A stretch of 64,000 nt of DNA from Tritrichomonas musculus. Its lineage: Eukaryota; Parabasalia; Tritrichomonadida; Tritrichomonadidae. Below, one piece after another: positions 25,321-33,854 of this stretch; the stretch's first letter is position 1, and each line of letters starts with the position of its first letter. The stretch lies in contig JAPFFF010000013.1 of NCBI GenBank assembly GCA_039105265.1, forward strand, positions 248,001-312,000. Direction: 5' to 3'. Both the position numbers and the translations under genes were made by a program. The notes below the pieces were generated by a model. It was not told the origin of the DNA, did not search any database, and was given only the letters and a program-made list of their open reading frames with translations.

Positions 25321-26919
25321 TTATTGTGGAGTAGTGAGGTCATAATTTCCAAGACGAACGAGAGGAGGCATACCATTAGGCTGAACCAAAATTGATATTG
25401 ATGAATCAAATAAAAGACAAATTAGAGGTGGGGTTTGAACATCACTGGCATATGTATTTGCCCCAGTATTTTGTGATACAATAATTTCAAAATTAATAGG
25501 AGACAGAGATGTGAGTCCCTGCTGATATGTGTTGTCTGTCTCTGTTGGCAGAGCAATGAAAAAGCTGGTCCTGTCATCAGGATAATTTCCAGTTGAGCGT
25601 CTGTATGGTTGATTATTTGTTAGTGAAGCTACGACTTCTTTATTAAACCCGCTTTGTCCACCATTCATATTCATAGCGTTTTGGCAGTACTCTAAGAATT
25701 CTGGATACTCATCTGTCGTTCCAAATGCTTTTGCAGGGATGTTTCCATAGCCTCCACAGTTTAATTGAAATAGCTTAAATTGTGGATTCTTGAAGTAGGT
25801 ATGATGAGTGTGCTTTTCAGGGAATAAACAAAATATTGAGTCAACAAAGCGAGGAGTAATAGTACAGGTGGTTTTGCAATTTGGATTTTTTAGTCTATTT
25901 GTTGTAGTATATACAGAAAGGGTTTGTGTAGGAAATGTTAATGGATGAGTTGGGTCAGCATATCTTTGAACGAGACTGGAATAAATATTATCTTCAATAC
26001 CAAAGCATGGTATGATAGATGAGCATTCAGTAGTTTCATAACTGTTTACTTGGAATGTTCTGGGGTTTGCTGTAAGTGTTGTTTTGTCTGATGATATGGC
26101 AGTATACATTGTTATTGGTTCATTTATTGGAGTAAATTCATTCGTAATATTTGGTAAAGTATATTTTGATATTTCTTTATAGTTATTTTGCAAACATAGT
26201 TCTGGGCCCAAAGGACAGCATACCATTCCAGCACACGAGAAGAATAATCGAAGCTCTATCTTGCCTGCGAAGGCTGGGAGGTATTTAATATTAGAGAGTG
26301 GTAAGAATCGTCTTAAATCTATCTTGAGATGAATTTTATATTTTTGTTCATACCATTTAATACCATTTCTCTCTTTCCAATCAACAATGAATCCTGTTCT
26401 ACTTCCTGACTTACCATTCCATATATCTTTATGTCTGGCCTTAGAATATACATCTGCTCTCTTTGTTGTTTCGTTGGCACAACAGGCTGTTAAAAATGAT
26501 TCTTCACAACCAAAATTCTGTGTATAGATAGTAATGCCATTAGCCACGATTTCATATTTTTCGACGGCATCTCTAGCATCTTTAAAGCCAAACCAAACTC
26601 TATTGAATTGATAATTATCATCTGTATTTTCTATTTCTTTAACCTCTTGTCCAGCAGCTTCTTTAATACTGACTTCCATATCAGCTCTAATAAATCCATT
26701 ATATATGTCTGCTGTATTGTTTGTGTTTGGAGATATAATAGCAGTGGTATATGAGCCTTGGGGGATTGAAGGAGATGGAGAATATGATGTCTGGGGACTT
26801 ATAGTATACTGTTTGTTGGTATCACTTAGGGCTATACAATTATCTACAATATCAAAATATGATGCTATTTGGGTACATACTTCAGCTGATGTTCTGAGTT
26901 CAATCTCTGGATTAATCAT
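25321..26919 (-). CDS. Major capsid protein candidate (element C)
   Basis: The 532-residue protein has the layout of Polinton double jelly-roll capsid proteins: a long N-terminal beta-domain with FNRVWFGFKDARDAVEKYEI, a WKERNGIKWYEQKYKIHLKIDLRRFLPLS-type strand pair (quoted in part as KIHLKIDLRRFLPL), then GKIELRLFFSC. These match the order in the 647-residue protein of element B (LYKLFVGFKSSNQLFDRLEI, FDLNVPFDDLLAL, GDLSIRFQVSP). It is the largest single virion gene in the leftward cluster, next to basic core-type proteins, ATPase and vertex gene. The assignment rests on this pattern and gene order, not on a direct search. Confidence 0.8.
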   Translation of the reverse strand: MINPEIELRTSAEVCTQIASYFDIVDNCIALSDTNKQYTISPQTSYSPSPSIPQGSYTTAIISPNTNNTADIYNGFIRADMEVSIKEAAGQEVKEIENTDDNYQFNRVWFGFKDARDAVEKYEIVANGITIYTQNFGCEESFLTACCANETTKRADVYSKARHKDIWNGKSGSRTGFIVDWKERNGIKWYEQKYKIHLKIDLRRFLPLSNIKYLPAFAGKIELRLFFSCAGMVCCPLGPELCLQNNYKEISKYTLPNITNEFTPINEPITMYTAISSDKTTLTANPRTFQVNSYETTECSSIIPCFGIEDNIYSSLVQRYADPTHPLTFPTQTLSVYTTTNRLKNPNCKTTCTITPRFVDSIFCLFPEKHTHHTYFKNPQFKLFQLNCGGYGNIPAKAFGTTDEYPEFLEYCQNAMNMNGGQSGFNKEVVASLTNNQPYRRSTGNYPDDRTSFFIALPTETDNTYQQGLTSLSPINFEIIVSQNTGANTYASDVQTPPLICLLFDSSISILVQPNGMPPLVRLGNYDLTTPQ

Positions 26920-26945
26920 GGTGTTTTTATAAAAAAATAAAAACT

Positions 26946-27578
26946 TTATAACATATCAGAGAAAATATTATTCCTCCTTCTACGAATGACCTGAGGTTGA
27001 GGAGGAGGTGTTGGTGGTAGTTCTTCCTCTGGTTCTTCTTCTATATCATTGACAAAGTCAACTTTGCCTGAAGTCAAATTAGGCTCTTGAATATATTGTG
27101 GCTGAGTATATTGGTAGTAGGGTTTGCTCATTTGTTTTTGCACCACTTCTTTTATCATCCTTTTTTGTTCTTTCTTTTCTCGTTTATTTTTTATTTCTTC
27201 CCCCAATAACTTTAGCTGATTTAATATTTCCATATTTATTGTAGGGTCCTCCGCTTGTCGGAGGCAGCGAGGGCTCGCAGCTTCAAAAATGGCTGAATTA
27301 TTTGATTGCGGCTTAGTCCTTTCGATTTTTTTGGCAGAGCAGACCTTTCCCTGAGAGCAAGTGGGGAGAGGTTTGGTAGGCTCTTCTGCTGGCTCTTCTA
27401 CTTCCTGCTCTTCTACCTGTGGTTCAGCTTGAGGTTTGGATAGGGGCTCTGTTCTTCTTTTCACAATATATTTATTCTCTTTTTTTGTAGGCAAGACATC
27501 CCACTCAGGGTCATCACGACCATTTAACCAGTTTTGTATTACTTGTAATCTCTTCGATCCAGTCAAATGTTTAGACAT
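26946..27578 (-). CDS. Unknown charged protein, 210 residues, with hairpin insertion
   Basis: The protein starts MSKHLTGSKRLQVIQNWLNG and continues with DPEWDVLPTKKENKYIVKRR, which looks like a conserved N-terminal domain. A Pro/Glu-rich linker, a basic helix (KREKKEQKRMIKEVVQ) and an acidic Pro-rich tail ending in RRRRNNIFSDML follow. The residues ASPRCLRQAED at about 99-110 are coded by a GC-rich double hairpin (27248-27282) and look inserted. It lies between the major capsid gene and the basic core genes, so it is probably a virion or scaffold protein. Confidence 0.6.
   Translation of the reverse strand: MSKHLTGSKRLQVIQNWLNGRDDPEWDVLPTKKENKYIVKRRTEPLSKPQAEPQVEEQEVEEPAEEPTKPLPTCSQGKVCSAKKIERTKPQSNNSAIFEAASPRCLRQAEDPTINMEILNQLKLLGEEIKNKREKKEQKRMIKEVVQKQMSKPYYQYTQPQYIQEPNLTSGKVDFVNDIEEEPEEELPPTPPPQPQVIRRRRNNIFSDML
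27248..27282 (-). repeat. 35-nt double hairpin in element C coding sequence
   Basis: In inverse orientation it matches 31 of 35 bases of 7519-7553. It keeps the perfect CCTCCG/CGGAGG stem and forms GCGAG/CTCGC, one pair longer than in the B copy. It is in frame within the 210-residue gene. Confidence 0.85.
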
Positions 27579-27642
27579 TTAAATAATATTAAAATCGCTT
27601 TCTTTGAGTTTTATTTGCTTTTTTGGAGTTTTTGGGAGTTTT

Positions 27643-28398
27643 TCACCTCCTTGCTTTTCTTCTTCTTCTCATGCCTCTTATCATTCTATATCTTTTGCCT
27701 TGATATATTTTATAACCTGATGGTTTTCTTGAATAATGGATACGTGGATAATTTAAAGAATTTAGATAATAATTGGCTAATAATTCATTATTTACGTCTC
27801 CTATTTTTTTCTCTAATTCTTTCTTCTTCTCTTTGTTGTCTATTCTCTCACTGCTCTCTCCTAGTGATTTTATTACTTTAGCTCCTACTTTAACATATTT
27901 ATTGTCTGTTGCATTACCAATGGTTTCTGCAATTTCACCACCTCCTATGAGTAATTCAGTTTTATTATCCCATGCCCATTTCAATCTCTCTTTCATTTTA
28001 TTTACGTGTTCATAATTATTTTTGGGTATTCCATCTGTCATTTTATTATATGCTTTTTTAAGCTTGTTTACAAATTTCCCTGCTATCCCTTCGGAATTAT
28101 TTTGAGTTGTCATAGGGGGTGGCATAGGAGCTGGTGCTGGTGCTGGAGGCGGCATATAATGTGGGGTAGGAGGAGGTTCTTGGATTGGCTTGGGAGGAGC
28201 TGGAGTAGGAGTAGGAACTGGAACTGGTTTTTGGATTGGTTCTAGAGAAGGTCCTTGGGTGGGTTTTTTGCTAAAGAATTTGTTATATGTATTGCTCACA
28301 AGATTTGATATTTTATCACTTATCCCTCCTATTGGCTCTTCTGTACCATCACTTCGTAGGGTAGGAGCAGTACCCATCGTTAAAAATGGAATAGACAT
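27643..28398 (-). CDS. Proline-rich basic virion protein, 251 residues
   Basis: In order: a short N-terminal helix (ISDKISNLVSNTYNKFF), a Pro-rich linker at about 50-95 with repeated PAPAP and PPPPM units, a helical domain with NKTELLIGGGEIAETIGNATD, a charged helix, and a strongly basic tail (RMIRGMRRRRKARR). The helical domain and the HYSRKPSGYKIYQ stretch recur in the next gene (NKAEILQGAADVGDIIGEATG, FYGRKPTRYKMYQ), so the two are tandem duplicates that diverged. A core, DNA-binding or membrane-active capsid protein similar in role to adenoviral minor proteins is inferred. Confidence 0.65.
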   Translation of the reverse strand: MSIPFLTMGTAPTLRSDGTEEPIGGISDKISNLVSNTYNKFFSKKPTQGPSLEPIQKPVPVPTPTPAPPKPIQEPPPTPHYMPPPAPAPAPMPPPMTTQNNSEGIAGKFVNKLKKAYNKMTDGIPKNNYEHVNKMKERLKWAWDNKTELLIGGGEIAETIGNATDNKYVKVGAKVIKSLGESSERIDNKEKKKELEKKIGDVNNELLANYYLNSLNYPRIHYSRKPSGYKIYQGKRYRMIRGMRRRRKARR

Positions 28399-28420
28399 TT
28401 AAATGAAGACAAAATTTAGC

Positions 28421-29101
28421 TTACCAATCATCCTTCTCAAACTTGTCATATGCTTCTCTTTGTCTTCTTACAGCTTCTTGTAGATCGGCCACAAATTGTT
28501 TATCTTGTTTCCAATTTCTAGCTTTTTCAGCTGCTGACATTTTTTTCTTTGGAGGTGATTCTTGTTTCTTTGGTAATGCTTTGGGAGGCGGGGATGGTTT
28601 TTTGGGAGGCGGGGATGGTTTTTTGGGAGATGATTTTTTATTTTCTGTCGTGGCTTCTTTTTGTTTTTGCTCTATTTGTTTCTTCAACTGATTTAATTTT
28701 TCATTGGCTTCATCAATATATTTATTTCTTCTTTGATACATTTTATATCTTGTTGGCTTCCTTCCATAAAACATCCTTGGTACATCAGCGTAGGCTATAT
28801 GTTTGTTTCCAAACATCCGAGCATTCCTTTCCTGAATTAATTGAGCCAACAATTTTTCCTGGCTGTTTTTATCATCAATTTGTCCTGCAGTTTTACCAAC
28901 AACTCTTACAACATCAGCTGCTACATTCCATTTATTATTTCCAGTCGCTTCCCCAATTATATCACCTACATCTGCAGCTCCTTGTAAAATTTCTGCTTTA
29001 TTATTATTAATCCAATTACCAATTTTTCCAAATATACTAACACCAGCATCTGAAGGGGTAGATGGAATATATTTTCCAGAATCAATAGTTCCTGAAGGCA
29101 T
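28421..29101 (-). CDS. Lysine/proline-rich virion protein, 226 residues
   Basis: This is a paralogue of the 251-residue protein that follows it. The N-terminal half has VSIFGKIGNWINNNKAEILQ, a Gly/Ala-rich amphipathic region (GAADVGDIIGEATG), and YGRKPTRYKMYQRRNKY. The C-terminal half is a coiled coil followed by KKPSPPP repeats and a charged tail. It is probably a DNA-binding or capsid-lining protein. Element B has an 84-residue protein (50645-50899) with a similar amphipathic Gly/Val region but no tail. The gap to the ATPase gene is 15 bases. Confidence 0.6.
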   Translation of the reverse strand: MPSGTIDSGKYIPSTPSDAGVSIFGKIGNWINNNKAEILQGAADVGDIIGEATGNNKWNVAADVVRVVGKTAGQIDDKNSQEKLLAQLIQERNARMFGNKHIAYADVPRMFYGRKPTRYKMYQRRNKYIDEANEKLNQLKKQIEQKQKEATTENKKSSPKKPSPPPKKPSPPPKALPKKQESPPKKKMSAAEKARNWKQDKQFVADLQEAVRRQREAYDKFEKDDW

Positions 29102-29116
29102 TTATTGTGAAATAAA

Positions 29117-29971
29117 TCATTCAAAGTAATATTTGTTGGCTGTTATATTACAAATAAATTTGTCGTGAGGCTCACGATGCTGCAAATATTCCTTGACTGT
29201 TTTTTTGATATTTAGATTGTTATTTGTTTGTTGGAGCAATGATGTAAAATCTTCTTCTGAATATCCACTATAGCATATAATATCGGTGGCCAATCTCTTT
29301 GCATTTATATGGACAAATCTAATGGTTTGGATAGCCATAATGCATGTAATATTATAGTGCCTAGTTTTTGTTAGTAGCCTTAAGAATTCAGTATTATTAT
29401 GCGTCAATAAATCGCTCCCAGCACAGTCATCCAATATTATTAGAGTGTTATATGGATATGATGAAGTTTGATATTTTACTAGCTTGTTTGCTATATATAC
29501 TATTCTATCATCTATTTCTTGAAGGGAGTGCTTGTTTATAAGCCGCTGCATTTCTTCATTTGTCTCTTTCATTTTTGATAATACATGCTTTACCATCGCA
29601 TAATATTTTATCTTTCGCTTTAGATGTTTTTTCAAATAATCCATCAATTCTGCTTCGTTCAAATATATGATTGGTGTCTTGACATTTTGACTCATCGCCT
29701 CTGCAGTTTTGTCCATCTTACCGCTTGTGGAACAGAATACTATCTTCTGGTAGTAGGGATACTTAAATAATCTCTCGGTAATTAAAATGTGTTTCCATAT
29801 CCAATAACTTTTTCCAGCACCTGGTTTGCCTATCAAAAAATATATACCGTTCGTGCTAAATGGATAGGAAGGATGAATTGGTTTCATAAGTGCAGACTCT
29901 ATTTCCTTTTGGTTTTTTCGCATGGTTTTTTGGATTAAAACTTCTACTTCTTTCATTATTTGTTTAGCCAT
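29117..29971 (-). CDS. DNA-packaging ATPase (element C), intact
   Basis: The 284-residue protein has a Walker A motif GKPGAGKS at 48-55, a Walker B TLIILDDCAGS near 175-185, and later SGYSEEDF. This fits the A32/FtsK-HerA-type packaging ATPases of Polintons and large DNA viruses, which should pump the element's DNA into capsids. Size and motif spacing are normal. It is the only complete ATPase gene in the window, because element C itself broke that of element B. It is separated from the integrase gene by ten bases, both leftward. Confidence 0.9.
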   Translation of the reverse strand: MAKQIMKEVEVLIQKTMRKNQKEIESALMKPIHPSYPFSTNGIYFLIGKPGAGKSYWIWKHILITERLFKYPYYQKIVFCSTSGKMDKTAEAMSQNVKTPIIYLNEAELMDYLKKHLKRKIKYYAMVKHVLSKMKETNEEMQRLINKHSLQEIDDRIVYIANKLVKYQTSSYPYNTLIILDDCAGSDLLTHNNTEFLRLLTKTRHYNITCIMAIQTIRFVHINAKRLATDIICYSGYSEEDFTSLLQQTNNNLNIKKTVKEYLQHREPHDKFICNITANKYYFE

Positions 29972-29981
29972 TTATTGTTGG

Positions 29982-31091
29982 TTAAATCCATTTTTTAATG
30001 TTTGATGGGATATTTTTTTGTTTGCTCCAATAATCCATTTCGAGGTTTGATAATTTAGTTGGGGCTCCTTCTCGTAAATTTTTGGCTGGAATAACATCTT
30101 CTGTCCCTTCACTATATTTAATTTTATATTTATTCTTAGCTGCATCGTAGGATATAATTTTATCCACAATACCTCTCTTGCCTCCCTTTAGTGTCTGAGC
30201 AAGAGGCACTTCTGCCCCGGGGCCCTTCAGGCCCTTATTTTTATTCTGTGTTTTTATCAATCTATATCCCGGCAACTTATCTATTGATTCATCTTTGGAC
30301 TTAACAATAAATTGATTTCCAGCTTTTGAATCAACAATATAAGCCTCCTTGCTGACCCTATTTCTTCGCTTCGAAAATGGTTCCTTGGCTTGTATAATTC
30401 TCACCCTGTCGTTAGGCTGAAAGTCATAAGGATTGATTTGTGATTTAGTATTAATATATTCTTTTTCATCTTTCTCTGTCATTTCGTTTGGTATTTTATA
30501 GTCCAACGATCGGTGAGGGGATTTATTGTAGGAATCTATTAATCCCTTCATTTCTTGTTCTCCAATAAATCTATTCTCTCCTACCATATCTCTTATAGTT
30601 CTCATGAATCTATTTATGATGCCTAGTACATTATGATTATTGTCTTCCGTAGTATTGTATATAATATTTTTTGCCTTCATTATTTGCAAAACATCATTGG
30701 ACAAATAGGCTGCATCCTGGTCTGAAGTAATAGAATAAACATTTGGTTCATCTACTAAAAATTGATTTAATGCTCTAGCTACTTCTTTTGCTCCCTTCCC
30801 TCTCATCGCATAACAAAAAGCCTTCCTGGTATTGATATTTATAAACATCAGATAATTCAAACCATCTTTTGTTTTGTCATTTATGAAAGTGTCCATTTGA
30901 TATCCTCCTGAGTGTTTTGAATATATATTCATAAATTTTGCCTTTGGTACTTTAACATCATGCACTATATTCTTCAAATAATTTAATGCTGCTTCTTCTG
31001 TAAATCCATATCGTTTTGCAAGAGGAACAAATTTTGATGGTGTTTTCCACGGAAACTTTTTATATAACTCCTCTATTGTTTTGTAAGTCAT
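29982..31091 (-). CDS. Retroviral-type integrase (element C), third catalytic residue changed
   Basis: The 369-residue integrase inserts the element. The catalytic core has Asp67 in YQMDTF and Asp124 in ITSDQD. Exactly 35 residues further, where the third acidic residue belongs, is Asn160 in GIINRFMRTIRD. The integrase of element B has Asp at the aligned site (CVDAVIRTLRN). The C-terminal part has an SH3-like region (NDRVRIIQAKEPF) and a chromo/Tudor-like region (VDKIISYDAAKNKYKIKY) that could bind chromatin. GAT to AAT is a single transition, so a recent inactivating change is possible. If so, transposition would need enzyme from elsewhere. Confidence 0.9.
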   Translation of the reverse strand: MTYKTIEELYKKFPWKTPSKFVPLAKRYGFTEEAALNYLKNIVHDVKVPKAKFMNIYSKHSGGYQMDTFINDKTKDGLNYLMFININTRKAFCYAMRGKGAKEVARALNQFLVDEPNVYSITSDQDAAYLSNDVLQIMKAKNIIYNTTEDNNHNVLGIINRFMRTIRDMVGENRFIGEQEMKGLIDSYNKSPHRSLDYKIPNEMTEKDEKEYINTKSQINPYDFQPNDRVRIIQAKEPFSKRRNRVSKEAYIVDSKAGNQFIVKSKDESIDKLPGYRLIKTQNKNKGLKGPGAEVPLAQTLKGGKRGIVDKIISYDAAKNKYKIKYSEGTEDVIPAKNLREGAPTKLSNLEMDYWSKQKNIPSNIKKWI

Positions 31092-31117
31092 TGTTTTGAA
31101 AAAAAATAAACCCTCAG

Positions 31118-32179
31118 TTAATATAACATTTTACGGTAAGGGAAGAATATCATTTCGATAGAAAAGCTTTCGCTTCTCGGTATTTTTACTGGTATATCTT
31201 TATGTCGACCAGAATATAGTTCGATCCAGAATCGTTGGTCAGTTGAGTTCAGCTTAAAGTATTTTATGGGGTTGAAGTATATTGTTGTGTTTCCAACATA
31301 TCCTTGATTTGATTGGTCCCCGAAGGATGAATAAATTTTACATGAATGCCTATCCCATACATTATAAAAATTGACTTCTCTAAGCCATTTAAATTTATAG
31401 TTATTATGATAATTTGCCCCTTGGTCTGTCTCTCCACTAATATTAAACACATCTTCGAAATCATATTTTCGGTCTATCAATCCAAAATCTTGAACGGTTC
31501 GATGAGGAAAATCAATTGATATGTCAATATAAAATGGACTCTTCTTATCATAATTATGTCGAGATAAAATTCTTTCCAAATATGTTTTTCTCCTATAATC
31601 ATAGAATCCATCAGCCATGACATCAAGCTCAGTTGAAAGGCCATAAGGGTCTTCACTAAATCTTGGCTTGTCTTTATACTTAGCTTTCTCTTCTTCTGTT
31701 TTTGCCTTCGCCAAATTGTCTTCAATCTCTTGATTATATTTTTTCATTTCAGCCCATAGATATTCATATAATACGTGTCCAAAACCACCGAAATCATCCT
31801 TCTCACTCATCCACATTAAAACATTTACTTCAACCATAGATTTCCTTGCAGCAGGTATACTTATATACGCTGAGTGGTCATATAAGTTTGGGTCATCTGA
31901 TTTTGGAGGAGGAGTGGCATATTTATTGTAGTCCTCTTTGTAGTATTTCCTAACTTTAATTTTAAATTCTAGCCTTCTCTTTCTAGCTAACATAAATATA
32001 TTTCTAACACCAATAATAGACTCACCACGATTAGATGTGCACCATTCTTGTGGAAAATTAAAATAATAACGATTAAATTTCGCAGGGTCTCTTTCTCCAT
32101 CTTCCAGAAAGAAAGCGTGCTCCATAGGGATTGGTGTTTGTTCTTCAGCTGGATTGAGCGTCGGGTACATTTCAATCAT
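31118..32179 (-). CDS. Vertex/minor capsid-like protein (element C)
   Basis: The start at 32179 (MIEMYPTLNPAEEQ) is preferred over an upstream in-frame ATG at 32260, which lies in the tail of the TIR gene. The 353-residue product has FNRYYFNFPQEWCTSN, GESIIGVRN, several long beta-strand-like stretches and a C-terminal IEMIFFPYRKMLY. Its size and place beside integrase and ATPase fit the minor (penton-like) capsid protein of Polintons, which is inference. The first 24 codons lie in the right TIR, so a truncated copy exists at 8985-9056. The N-terminal domain also recurs alone in element A (1136-1495). Confidence 0.65.
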   Translation of the reverse strand: MIEMYPTLNPAEEQTPIPMEHAFFLEDGERDPAKFNRYYFNFPQEWCTSNRGESIIGVRNIFMLARKRRLEFKIKVRKYYKEDYNKYATPPPKSDDPNLYDHSAYISIPAARKSMVEVNVLMWMSEKDDFGGFGHVLYEYLWAEMKKYNQEIEDNLAKAKTEEEKAKYKDKPRFSEDPYGLSTELDVMADGFYDYRRKTYLERILSRHNYDKKSPFYIDISIDFPHRTVQDFGLIDRKYDFEDVFNISGETDQGANYHNNYKFKWLREVNFYNVWDRHSCKIYSSFGDQSNQGYVGNTTIYFNPIKYFKLNSTDQRFWIELYSGRHKDIPVKIPRSESFSIEMIFFPYRKMLY

Positions 32180-32894
32180 TATAAAACAACTTCTTGATTC
32201 GAAGGGATATCTTAACAAAAAATGGTTGGGATTTCTTCCAAAAAAAATGCTTAGATTCACTTAAATATTTGATGGTTCTCATCGAAATATCGATATCTTG
32301 GAGCGTCTTTTTCCTTCAACAAATCGTAATCACCACTATATTTCAACAAAGCTGCTCGTCTAAATTTTGCATATCTAAAGCCGCTAAACTTGTTCCTTTC
32401 ATCTAATACTTCCAAAATGACGTATCCTTTGCTATCGCACGTCCTAACATTTTTTTGCGCATCATAGATTTGTTGCGTCTGTCTTGATGTATAATAGGGG
32501 TTGCGTAAAGTGTAGCCTTTATATTCTGTCATCATTTTTAAATCACTCGGGGCGTCCATTTGTCGTCGTGATAAAAAATGGTTGGGATTTCTTGACGGGA
32601 CGTTAAGAAATCACGCCATTTATATATACTACTTTTTAGAGATTTTTTTTGAAATTTTTTTTTTCAATTTTTTGATTTTTCAATTTTTTGATTTTCAGTT
32701 TTTTCAATTTTCAGTTTTTTTGAATTTTTTAATTTTCATTTATAGGGGGGGAGGAAGGGGTATACAATTAATATATCTATTTTAAAAATGGGGTCCGGGG
32801 CGGGAGCCCTGGAGTAGCGCGAGCGGAGCCTTGGCGGAGCGCTGCGGTATAGGCTTCGGGGAGCGAAGCGTACCGGAGCCTATACTTTACTACT
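32108..32894 (-). repeat. Right terminal inverted repeat of element C
   Basis: The inverse of 8270-9056, 787 bp, with no difference seen. Confidence 0.95.
32257..32559 (-). CDS. TIR protein, 100 residues, right copy
   Basis: The exact duplicate of 8605-8907 within the right TIR, reading inward. Its stop codon is 78 bases before the chosen start of the vertex-like gene on the same strand, so here the two may be transcribed together. Confidence 0.7.
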   Translation of the reverse strand: MDAPSDLKMMTEYKGYTLRNPYYTSRQTQQIYDAQKNVRTCDSKGYVILEVLDERNKFSGFRYAKFRRAALLKYSGDYDLLKEKDAPRYRYFDENHQIFK

Positions 32895-32899
32895 AAGAT
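32895..32899. other. Target-site duplication of element C, right copy
   Basis: AAGAT follows the terminus CTTTACTACT and matches 8265-8269. Confidence 0.85.
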
Positions 32900-33137
32900 G
32901 AAGAATGATGTTGCATTATTTTTCCATTCTGTTGTTAAAGCTTTGAAGAACTGGATGTTAACGAATATGATTAGATTCTTATGTCGAAGCTGACTGATGG
33001 TATTGATAAAATAGGATGATTTAATTAGTTTCGATTTCAAGAAGTCTTCACAAAGAATGATAGTATTTAGTGGTTTATTTGGTTGACCTAGTTTATTGAT
33101 ATGAAGAAACTCAAACATATCGTTTAACTTCTTTTCA

Positions 33138-33168
33138 TTTTGCTTCGCAAAAGGGGACTCCGTCCCTT
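33138..33168. repeat. 31-nt double hairpin, copy in ATPase gene
   Basis: It consists of TTTTGCTTCGCAAAA followed by a GGGAC/GTCCC stem with a three-base loop. Related 31-nt copies are at 37899-37929 and, inverted, at 48596-48626. It is in frame within the ATPase gene. Confidence 0.85.
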
Positions 33169-33712
33169 CGATTACTATTTTTGGTGTTGATGAATATTTG
33201 TTATACAATTCTTTATATAAATCAAGTTGTTTAAGATATTCTTCAGCATTGCTGTCAGCAACAGTTTTTATTGGTAGCTGTATCAATTCGCGTTGGCTTT
33301 CGAATGTTGCATCATTGATTGTTCCGTTTCGTGATACATAAACAATTAAATGAAAGCCAGCGTTCTTCATTCGAGACATTTGAATAACATCTCGTAGCAT
33401 TATATGACTCTTTCCTTTACCTTGCTGACCAACGAGTATGTTCAATGAATTGTAATATGAATAAATACCGTTTGCGATTGGTCTGATTGATTCATTCTTT
33501 ATTTTTGATTCATTGCGTTGATATGCTTTATTCATCTCGTCATCAATATTAAATGTTGTTTCATTAACAGTTGGCTTGAATGATTCATATTCAAATGCAA
33601 AACTCATTTGGTCATCATCATAATCAGAGCCACTAGAGAATAAAATCTCATTATAATTAAACTGAGTGGGTTTCATGAAACGTTTCATTTCTTTAGTTTT
33701 CGTTAAAGCTCT

Positions 33713-33844
33713 TCATGAATACATTTTTGTTCTTATCTCTTCACTGAGTTCTGGTTCTTTGTCAGGCATCATTAAAGATACTTCAACAATCTTCACTAAA
33801 AATAAACCTGTTAATAATGAAACAACTAATATTTCATATATCAT
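33713..33844 (-). CDS. Small 43-residue membrane protein
   Basis: An ATG at 33844, ten bases after the 191-residue gene and following AACTAATAA, opens 43 codons to TGA at 33713-33715. The product has a hydrophobic segment at residues 1-20 (MIYEILVVSLLTGLFLVKIV), long enough to cross a membrane once, and then a charged tail (PDKEPELSEEIRTKMYS). It fits between the ATPase and 191-residue genes with normal spacing and the same direction. A role in capsid membrane or entry is possible. I recognise no family. Confidence 0.5.
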   Translation of the reverse strand: MIYEILVVSLLTGLFLVKIVEVSLMMPDKEPELSEEIRTKMYS

Positions 33845-33854
33845 TTATTAGTTT

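Larger units (their letters stand above)
8270..32894. mobile_element. Element C: complete Maverick/Polinton inside element B
   Basis: Ends read AGTAGTAAAGTATAGGCTCC inward, with 787-bp inverted repeats (8270-9056 and 32108-32894) in which I saw no difference. The 24.6-kb element encodes polymerase, integrase, ATPase, major capsid protein, a vertex-like protein, fibre-like proteins, bZIP/AT-hook and GIY-YIG proteins. It sits in the ATPase gene of element B. Identical TIRs point to a recent insertion or conversion between the ends. Confidence 0.96.
32895..33688 (-). pseudogene. 5' part of packaging ATPase gene of element B, broken by element C
   Basis: From ATG 33688 the frame runs 264 codons to the target duplication, then enters the TIR of element C and ends after a short foreign tail. 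It has Walker A GQQGKGKS and Walker B TIILCEDF, so the nucleotide-binding core is present, but the last 50 codons lie at 8114-8264. It is of the A32/FtsK-HerA packaging type. The peptide EGTESPFAKQNE in the middle is coded by a 31-nt double hairpin (33138-33168). B would need the ATPase of another element to package. Confidence 0.92.

Noticed and set aside
30205-30236. GC-rich GGGCC/GGCCC palindrome in the C integrase gene as a hairpin insertion
   Set aside because: The shape is suggestive, but there is no sequence match to either family and no empty site.
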